Source: Desulfobacteraceae bacterium
GTDB lineage: Bacteria > Desulfobacterota > Desulfobacteria > Desulfobacterales > Desulfosalsimonadaceae
NCBI GenBank assembly: GCA_011389605.1
Contig: JAABTZ010000089.1
Location: 1 to 9,156 of the forward strand
Length of the DNA stretch: 9,156 bases
Direction: 5' to 3'
Translations under genes and position numbers: made by a program
Shown: piece after piece, positions 1 through 4,671 of the stretch
Numbering within the stretch: position 1 is the stretch's first letter
Layout: the number at the start of each line of letters is the position of its first letter
Notes under the pieces: generated by a model
Database searches by the model: none
Told to the model about the DNA's origin: nothing
Seen by the model: only the letters and a program-made list of their open reading frames with translations

Positions 1-1610
1 AGTTCATCAGTAAAAAGGTTTTTGCCCAGTTCCTCCTCGTTGACGTCATAGATCATTTTGCCGTCTTTCTGGATCATCCACATTTCAACGGGAAAATTGG
101 CGATTTTCTGCGTTATCACGCTGCCGAAAAAATCCGGTCGGGTAATCATTCCCACCGAACCGATGAATTGGCCGTGTTTATCAAACACCGGATGCTGGAG
201 TTCAAAGCCCATAAATCCTTCCATGGTGTCAATGGCCTGGCTGAACACGGGTTCTTTGGTCTGGTGCAGGCGCCGGATGTATTTTTCGCCGCTTATATCC
301 ATACCGATGAGCCGGCAATAGGCATCCGGAACCACGCTGACGATTCTGCCTTCCCTGTTGACCGTGGTGCAGTCAAAGGCATGGGGGTTTTGTTTAAACA
401 AATCGTTGAGCACGTTTTGGGCGTTTTCACCGGTCAGGCCGGTATGGGTCAGCTTTTCAGCCGCATATTCAAGCGTTTTATCCATGTCGTCAAAAATATC
501 GTTAAGCTGCTGCCGGGTTTTTTCCAGCAGGAGCGCAAACTGGAAATCGGCCACTTCGAAACTGCCGTCCTGGATCTGCTTGTACATATAGGGATAAACC
601 GCATCGCCGTTTTCGTTGAAACGGTATTCGCCCAGCGCCCCTGTAAACGTACGGCCGGCATACCAGTCAAATAGCGTTTCCGGGGATTTTTTGCCCTCTT
701 CAATGGCTGAAACCAATGTGGCAAAGGCATCATAGGCCTCAATGCCGAAAAATGTCGGTATTGTATTGTGGGCGTTTTTGTAGTCATCAATCAAGTGGTG
801 CCTGAAACTGTGGGAAGGGTAGGTGTAAACAATCCCGTTGGTTGCCGGCTCTGCAAGGAGTTCCGGCCGTTCAATGGGGCGGGTGCCCACAAATTGGGCA
901 TCAATGCCGATTTGCCTGGCCTGTTTTGCAATGCGGGCTGCATTTGAGGCGCTCAGCAGGACCAGCACGTCCGGGTTTTTCTTTTTAATGGCCGCCAGCT
1001 GGTCGCCGAAGTCCTTGAGCCTTGGATCATAGGCTATGGAAGCAACGATTTTTTCTTTGAAGTTGTCTTTGATGATTTCTGCCCAGTTGTTGCCGTAGCC
1101 GTTGTCCATATTGAACACGGCTATCCGGTTGAACCGTGAAAGGTATTGGGCCAGCTGCCGCTCTTCCTTTTTGGCATCCAGGGTAAACCGGATAGTATGT
1201 CCGGGCTGGGTGCGGTCGATGATTGCGCTGGCAATGGCGATGTGAAAGATGCCTTTTTCTGCGGCCAGTGGGTGAATTGCGCTCGAGGCCCAGCTGGCAC
1301 AGCTTATGACTGCCACAGGGGGGTTCCGGCTGCCTGCCAGCTTGTTAAAAACCGCCACTGCACCGGCTGGATCATCTTTTCCGTCTGAAAAAATGACCTC
1401 TACATTCGGCTGCATTTCAGAAAGTGCCATTTCAATGGCGTTTTTCTGTTCTTTTGCAATGCCTTCAAATGCCGAGGAAAACGGCAGTATCACGCCGATT
1501 ACCGGTTTGTCTGAATTTTGAATTCTACCTGATTCGTTTTCGGCAAAGGCCGGACCTGTCTGAAACAGGATCAGGGCCGCGGCCAGAAAAATAAAAACAA
1601 TTTTTCGCAT
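1..1610 (-). CDS. Secreted periplasmic-binding-protein / cache-sensor fusion (3' end outside window)
   Basis: 536 complete codons are visible; the C-terminus lies beyond the left edge. Residues 1-23 form a Sec signal peptide: positive start (MRK), hydrophobic core, and an AFA cleavage site before E24. No lipobox Cys is present. Residues about 33-360 read as a type-I ligand-binding fold of the Leu/Ile/Val-binding class (Peripla_BP_6), e.g. VIGVILPFSSAFEG near 37-50 and a GIEAYDAF segment at 289-296. From about residue 365 a helix leads into a cache-like sensor: DCTTVNREGRIVSVVP at 413-428, RLIGMDIS at 433-440, and WMIQKDGKMIYD at 511-522. The start is supported by GGAGG four bases upstream. 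Ordinary transporter binding proteins lack a cache domain, so this may be a periplasmic sensor or co-receptor. No membrane segment other than the signal peptide is visible, but the missing tail could hold one. Domain calls are from memory of the families. Confidence 0.88.
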   Translation of the reverse strand, partial: MRKIVFIFLAAALILFQTGPAFAENESGRIQNSDKPVIGVILPFSSAFEGIAKEQKNAIEMALSEMQPNVEVIFSDGKDDPAGAVAVFNKLAGSRNPPVAVISCASWASSAIHPLAAEKGIFHIAIASAIIDRTQPGHTIRFTLDAKKEERQLAQYLSRFNRIAVFNMDNGYGNNWAEIIKDNFKEKIVASIAYDPRLKDFGDQLAAIKKKNPDVLVLLSASNAARIAKQARQIGIDAQFVGTRPIERPELLAEPATNGIVYTYPSHSFRHHLIDDYKNAHNTIPTFFGIEAYDAFATLVSAIEEGKKSPETLFDWYAGRTFTGALGEYRFNENGDAVYPYMYKQIQDGSFEVADFQFALLLEKTRQQLNDIFDDMDKTLEYAAEKLTHTGLTGENAQNVLNDLFKQNPHAFDCTTVNREGRIVSVVPDAYCRLIGMDISGEKYIRRLHQTKEPVFSQAIDTMEGFMGFELQHPVFDKHGQFIGSVGMITRPDFFGSVITQKIANFPVEMWMIQKDGKMIYDVNEEELGKNLFTDE

Positions 1611-1619
1611 CCTTCCTCC
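1611..1619 (-). promoter_or_regulatory. Ribosome binding site of the binding-protein/cache gene
   Basis: On the minus strand GGAGGAAGG sits directly before the ATG at 1610. GGAGG is a strong Shine-Dalgarno core with a four-base spacer. It fixes this ATG as the start, in agreement with the signal peptide that follows. Confidence 0.75.
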
Positions 1620-1653
1620 ATACATCATTTGCTGGAATCGTGAGAACCTGCTT

Positions 1654-1675
1654 ATCCCGCCAGGGCGGGATTTTT
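1654..1675 (+). terminator. Short GC-rich hairpin with T-run (terminator-like on + strand)
   Basis: ATCCCGCC (1654-1661) pairs with GGCGGGAT (1664-1671); opening the innermost pair gives a CAGG tetraloop. TTTTT (1671-1675) follows on the plus strand, the form of an intrinsic terminator. No plus-strand gene ends here, so its use would be to stop antisense transcription. On the minus strand it lies in the leader of the binding-protein gene, about 40 bases before the ATG, where it lacks a T-run and could act only as RNA structure. Confidence 0.45.
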
Positions 1676-1679
1676 GCAG

Positions 1680-1729
1680 AAAAAAATCCATAAGCTCCTT
1701 GATTCATCGGCGGCGCGAAAAAGGAGCTT
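1680..1729 (-). terminator. Stem-loop plus T7 tract: nth terminator or leader attenuator
   Basis: AAGCTCCTT (1692-1700) and AAGGAGCTT (1721-1729) form a perfect 9-bp stem with a 20-base loop. Read on the minus strand, seven T residues follow (1680-1686) after a five-base gap. This could end transcripts from nth, or act as an attenuator if transcription of the downstream gene starts at the candidate -10 just upstream. The large loop and the gap make it a weaker than usual intrinsic terminator. Confidence 0.4.
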
Positions 1730-1730
1730 C

Positions 1731-1739
1731 CTTATAACA
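1731..1739 (-). promoter_or_regulatory. Candidate extended -10 promoter for the binding-protein gene
   Basis: The minus strand reads TGTTATAAG: an extended -10 (TGn) followed by TATAAG, five of six matches to TATAAT. No good -35 is found 16-18 bases upstream, which extended -10 promoters can tolerate. Transcription would begin near 1724, inside the first stem-loop arm, giving a leader of about 115 bases with two hairpins. Prediction from base pattern only. Confidence 0.35.
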
Positions 1740-1768
1740 AAAAAATAACATCTTGATTTTACTTAACA

Positions 1769-1898
1769 TTTATGGCATCGTAAAAAGCTCAAAATCAAGG
1801 CTTGCGCAATTTCGAAGAATGCAGCGTACTTAGCCGTACGTGAAATTCTTCAGAAATTGCGCGTAACGCAGATATTGGACTTTTTACGAAGCCGTCAA
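1769..1898 (+). repeat. Dispersed palindromic repeat, copy 1
   Basis: About 130 bp with imperfect inverted ends: ATGGCATCGTAAAAAG at the left, CTTTTTACGAAGCCGTCA at the right. The centre is a long hairpin. GCGCAATTTC (1804-1813) pairs with GAAATTGCGC (1853-1862), GAAGAAT (1814-1820) with ATTCTTC (1845-1851), and CGTAC (1825-1829) with GTACG (1836-1840). The loop is TTAGCC; there is one bulged A (1852) and one four-by-four internal loop. Copies 2 and 3 in this window share the core. No coding content. It resembles a MITE or REP-type element; the right end supplies the nth stop codon. Confidence 0.9.
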
Positions 1899-2533
1899 AG
1901 CTGCTTGTCTTGAGAATAACAGAGATGTTCCAGAAAGCAAACACCGCATTCCGGTTTCCGGGCCTTGCAGATCTGCCGGCCGAAATAGATCAGGTGCAGG
2001 GAAAAATCGTTCCATTCACTTTTTGGAATTGCTTTCATCAGGTCGGCTTCGATTTTTTCCGGGTCCTTGTGCCGGGTCATATCCAGGCGGCCGGAGATGC
2101 GCGCCACGTGGGTGTCGACCACAATGCCGGGAATGCCAAATGCTGCGCCCAGCACCACGTTTGCGGTTTTTCTGCCCACTCCCGGAAGAGATATCAGTTC
2201 TTCCATGGTGCCGGGCACCTTTGAATTAAAGCGATCGACAAGCTCGCGTGCGCAGCCTTTGATATTTCTGGCTTTGTTTTTGTAAAATCCCGTGGAGTGA
2301 ATTAAAGATTCTATATGCCCCAAATCGGCATTGAGAAAATCTTTGGGAGTTTTTAAATTCGAAAAAAGGGGGCCTGTGACCGCATTGACCTGCCGGTCGG
2401 TGCATTGGGCCGAAAGGATGGTGGCCACAAGCAGCTCAAAGGCATTGTTGTGTTTCAGCTGTGTCTTGACATCCGGGTAACTGGCCCTTAATATCTGTCG
2501 AATTTCTTGTATTCGCTTTTTTTTTTCGGTCAT
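1895..2533 (-). CDS. nth: Endonuclease III (DNA glycosylase / AP lyase)
   Basis: 212 residues, close to the E. coli length of 211. The enzyme removes oxidised pyrimidines and cleaves abasic sites in base excision repair in the cytoplasm. Visible features: the N-terminal helical core with LLVATILSAQCTD (34-46), the helix-hairpin-helix LPGVGRKTANVV (116-127) carrying catalytic Lys122, and VDTHVARISGRL (139-150) with catalytic Asp140. The [4Fe-4S] loop has the canonical spacing C189-X6-C196-X2-C199-X5-C205. The start ATG at 2533 matches the family's usual N-terminus; the ribosome site is weak (AAGG about 10 bases upstream). The TGA stop at 1895-1897 lies in the terminal bases of repeat copy 1. 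The gene is flanked by repeat copies 1 and 2 in the same orientation. It is divergent from the thiolase-like gene and in tandem with the binding-protein gene, but separated from it by 284 bp. Confidence 0.97.
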   Translation of the reverse strand: MTEKKKRIQEIRQILRASYPDVKTQLKHNNAFELLVATILSAQCTDRQVNAVTGPLFSNLKTPKDFLNADLGHIESLIHSTGFYKNKARNIKGCARELVDRFNSKVPGTMEELISLPGVGRKTANVVLGAAFGIPGIVVDTHVARISGRLDMTRHKDPEKIEADLMKAIPKSEWNDFSLHLIYFGRQICKARKPECGVCFLEHLCYSQDKQL

Positions 2534-2574
2534 GGCTGGAATACCTTACCTAAACTGAGTGATTTTTAAGCAAA

Positions 2575-2583
2575 ATAATATCA
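2575..2583 (-). promoter_or_regulatory. nth: Candidate extended -10 promoter for nth
   Basis: The minus strand reads TGATATTAT: TGn plus TATTAT, five of six matches to TATAAT, about 40 bases before the nth ATG. The -35 region (near 2598-2603) is poor and falls at the edge of repeat copy 2, so insertion of the repeat may have altered the upstream promoter element. Pattern-based only. Confidence 0.3.
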
Positions 2584-2598
2584 AAACAAAATATTGAG

Positions 2599-2761
2599 AA
2601 ATTTGATGGCACTGTAAAAAGTCGATTTCGGAAGGCAAAGTAAAAAGTTTAAGATCAAGGCGCGCAAAATCCCGAGGAATGCAGCGTACTTAGTCGTACG
2701 TGAAATTCCGAGGGATGAAGCGCAACGCAGATATTGGACTTTTTACGAAGCCGTCAAATTT
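2599..2761 (+). repeat. Dispersed palindromic repeat, copy 2
   Basis: About 163 bp with clear inverted ends: AAATTTGATGGC (2599-2610) against GCCGTCAAATTT (2750-2761), one mismatch in twelve, continuing into GTAAAAAGTC / GACTTTTTAC. The hairpin pairs CGTAC (2685-2689) with GTACG (2696-2700) around loop TTAGTC, GGAAT (2676-2680) with ATTCC (2705-2709), ATCCC (2669-2673) with GGGAT (2712-2716), and GCGC (2662-2665) with GCGC (2720-2723). Stem bases differ from copy 1 but pairing is kept. It is longer than copy 1 because a GTAAAAAGT unit occurs twice at the left (2614-2622 and 2640-2648). It fills most of the 301-bp divergent gap between nth and the PP-loop gene. Confidence 0.9.
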
Positions 2762-2796
2762 GAAAAGCTCAGTTTGGCTATGTCCTGATCTTTTGC

Positions 2797-2816
2797 AATG
2801 GTTTCGTAAAAATGAC
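2797..2816 (+). repeat. Orphan fragment resembling the repeat's terminal sequence
   Basis: ATGGTTTCGTAAAAATGAC resembles the inverted end of the palindromic repeat (ATGGCTTCGTAAAAAGTC). It lies 36 bp beyond copy 2 with no matching partner. It may be a relic end of a decayed copy, or chance in an A/T-rich stretch. It falls in the untranslated leader of the PP-loop gene. Confidence 0.35.
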
Positions 2817-2834
2817 GGTTCGGTTTTTAATACC

Positions 2835-3845
2835 ATGAATTCGGATAAAAGAAAACCAAGGGCCCTGGGACTCTGTTCAGGCGGGCTTGACAGCATGCTC
2901 GCCGGGCTTGTGCTACGGCAACAGGGCATTGAAGTTGTATGGGTCAGCTTTGAGACCCCGTTTTTCAGTGCTGAAAAAGCCAGGGCGGCAGCCCGGCAGA
3001 CTGGTATTCACCTGATTGTAAAAGACATTACCGGGCGCTATCTGTCCATGCTGCAAAATCCTCCCGCAGGTTACGGGCAGTTTATGAACCCCTGCATGGA
3101 CTGCCACGCACTGATGTTTAAGATAGCCGGTGAAATGATGGCAGAAACCGGGGCTGATTTTATGTTTTCAGGAGAGGTTTTGGGGCAGCGGCCAATGTCT
3201 CAGGTAAAAGGGTCCCTGCGTTACGTGGAAAAGCGCTCCGGTTGTGACGGATTGATTCTGCGCCCCCTTTCGGCCAGAAAGCTGCCGATTACGACCATGG
3301 AACAACAGGGCCTGGTAGATCGCGAAAAACTGCTTGATTTTTCCGGCCGCTCCAGAAAGTCACAGATGGCTATGGCCCAGTGTTTTGGAATTACAGACTA
3401 TCCGGCACCTGCCGGGGGATGTCTGCTCACGGACGCAGGCTTTGCAGCCCGCCTTAAGGACTTGATGACTTACAGGCACGAATTGACCCGCCGGGAATTG
3501 GAGCTTCTCAGATACGGGCGCCACTTTCGTCTGAATCCCGGGGCCAGGCTCATTGTGGGCCGAAATAAGGAGGAAAATGAGAAAATGATACAATTCTATA
3601 ATCCGGCTCAGGATTCCTGCATTTGTTTAAAAAACATGCCCGGACCACTGGGCATTGTTGCCCATGACACCGCACCCGGGTTAATAAATAAGGCTGCTGC
3701 CATATGCGCCGGCTACAGCAAGGCCCCCCTGGGTCAGGCCTCGGATGCAGAGGTGATACAGCCTGGCCGGCAGCCCCGGGTAATTTCAGTTGTGCCTGTT
3801 GAACCTCAATTTGCAAGCCAATGGATGATTTTGCCATGCAGATAA
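2835..3845 (+). CDS. PP-loop ATPase with NFACT-R-like C-terminal domain, probable RNA thiolation enzyme
   Basis: 336 residues. The N-terminal PP-loop signature SGGLDS (15-20) marks an adenylating ATPase of the MnmA/ThiI/TtcA class, which activates a tRNA carbonyl for sulfur insertion. NPCMDC (86-90) has the MnmA-like NPC position plus a second Cys. GEVLGQRPMSQ (113-123) and PAGGCLLTD (192-200) are conserved-looking segments; C87, C90 and C196 could be thiol carriers or ligands of an iron-sulfur cluster. The C-terminal part (about 225-330), with LRYGRHFRLNPGARLIVGRN and an LGIV segment, resembles the RNA-binding NFACT-R domain found fused to PP-loop enzymes. The ATG at 2835 is chosen because the PP-loop follows closely, as in relatives; an in-frame GTG at 2700 lies inside repeat copy 2. 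No clear ribosome site is seen. The gene overlaps the next gene. The exact base modified is not shown by the sequence. It is not MnmA itself. Confidence 0.85.
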   Translation: MNSDKRKPRALGLCSGGLDSMLAGLVLRQQGIEVVWVSFETPFFSAEKARAAARQTGIHLIVKDITGRYLSMLQNPPAGYGQFMNPCMDCHALMFKIAGEMMAETGADFMFSGEVLGQRPMSQVKGSLRYVEKRSGCDGLILRPLSARKLPITTMEQQGLVDREKLLDFSGRSRKSQMAMAQCFGITDYPAPAGGCLLTDAGFAARLKDLMTYRHELTRRELELLRYGRHFRLNPGARLIVGRNKEENEKMIQFYNPAQDSCICLKNMPGPLGIVAHDTAPGLINKAAAICAGYSKAPLGQASDAEVIQPGRQPRVISVVPVEPQFASQWMILPCR

Positions 3846-4666
3846 AAAAGATTGTATCCGGTGCCCAAACCGGCGCTGACAGGGCTGCCCTGGATTTTGC
3901 CATTGAATACAGCATCGAATACGGCGGTTGGGTGCCCGAGGGACGTTTTGCCGAAGATGGACCGGTCTCTTACAGCTATGACCTCCAGGAGCTTCACGGT
4001 GGCGGCTATCGTCAACGCACCGAGAAAAATGTGGAGGATTCCGACGGAACACTGATCGTCAACCGGGGCCAGTTAATCGGCGGATCCCTGCTGACCCTGC
4101 AGTTTGCCAGAAAGCACGCACGGCCCTGCCTGCATATCAACCTTGAAAAAATAATTGTTTTTGATGCGGCAATCGATGTCTATGAGTGGCTCAAAGGACA
4201 TGATATCAGTGTGTTGAATGTGGCAGGTCCAAGGGCGAGCAAGGATTCGCAGATCTATGAAATCACCTGGAATCTTTTGGAAATGGTTTTGCACATGGAT
4301 ACTATTTCCAATGCCATTCCACGATCCGAAGAGCTTTTTGCCGGCACCAGTGATGCTTTGTCCAAAAAGGACTTGTCCCCGGAAACAGTTGACGAGGCCG
4401 TGGAATTGCTGCTTAAACAGCTAACTGCAAAGACCAAGTCCCGGGTGGCCAGCAGGCAGGGCGGTGATCTTGCAGGGCTTCAGAATGTGGTTGGCGAAAA
4501 TATGATTGAGGAATTCGGATTGGATTCCTGGAACCGCTCATTGCTTGATTCCTGCCGGAAGCAGGACGGCAAAGACCATGTGGATGCTTCTTTGGCAGCA
4601 AACGTTATTATCAGGAAATTGTGGGAAAGGCTGCGGCAGATGGGGCATCTGCGGGTAGTTAAGTAA
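3836..4666 (+). CDS. cpYpsA-type putative molybdenum carrier (SLOG fold) with DUF6794-like tail
   Basis: 276 residues. Residues 1-155 match the putative molybdenum carrier family (cpYpsA, SLOG superfamily): KIVSGAQTGADRAALD (5-20) is the nucleotide-binding opening loop, GGWVPEGRFAEDG (30-42) the family signature, SDGTLIV (69-75) a core strand, GGSLLT (82-87) the second glycine-rich loop, and NVAGPRASK (128-136) a later motif. Algal relatives bind molybdenum cofactor; the ligand of bacterial members is not established. Residues about 183-270 (TVDEAVELLLKQL at 184-196, then the D250-A251-S252 stretch and IIRKLWERL at 258-266) resemble DUF6794, whose role is unknown. The start overlaps the upstream gene by 10 bases; ATG 3836 fits the family N-terminus and has a weak GGA ten bases before. 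ATG 3821 (five more residues) is possible. The overlap implies translational coupling with the PP-loop gene. No membrane segment or signal peptide. Confidence 0.85.
   Translation: MQIKKIVSGAQTGADRAALDFAIEYSIEYGGWVPEGRFAEDGPVSYSYDLQELHGGGYRQRTEKNVEDSDGTLIVNRGQLIGGSLLTLQFARKHARPCLHINLEKIIVFDAAIDVYEWLKGHDISVLNVAGPRASKDSQIYEITWNLLEMVLHMDTISNAIPRSEELFAGTSDALSKKDLSPETVDEAVELLLKQLTAKTKSRVASRQGGDLAGLQNVVGENMIEEFGLDSWNRSLLDSCRKQDGKDHVDASLAANVIIRKLWERLRQMGHLRVVK
4636..4652. other. 7-bp hairpin at the convergent gene ends
   Basis: GCAGATG (4636-4642) and CATCTGC (4646-4652) form a perfect stem with a GGG loop, 12 bases before the stop of the plus-strand gene. Neither strand has a T-run after it, so it is not a standard intrinsic terminator. 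With only 5 bp between the two convergent stops, it is the only structure seen that could slow polymerase here. It may be chance in coding sequence. Confidence 0.25.
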
Positions 4667-4671
4667 GACCC

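Noticed and set aside
168..674. A plus-strand open frame of 168 codons
   Set aside because: It lies wholly opposite the binding-protein/cache gene, which has a convincing signal peptide and domains; no recognisable protein feature.
1525..1707. A small minus-strand frame starting in the leader of the binding-protein gene
   Set aside because: It starts in the hairpin region and runs out of frame into the signal-peptide coding part; no ribosome site and no conserved-looking content. A leader peptide cannot be fully excluded.
1910..2224. Plus-strand frames opposite nth
   Set aside because: Antisense to a complete, motif-rich endonuclease III gene.
1769..2761. Composite transposon carrying nth
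   Set aside because: No transposase, copies are too short to be insertion sequences, and no clear target-site duplication was found around the pair.
2700..2834. An in-frame upstream GTG start adding 45 residues to the PP-loop protein
   Set aside because: The extension is encoded by repeat copy 2 and flanking leader, shows no family resemblance, and the PP-loop sits at the expected short distance from the ATG at 2835.
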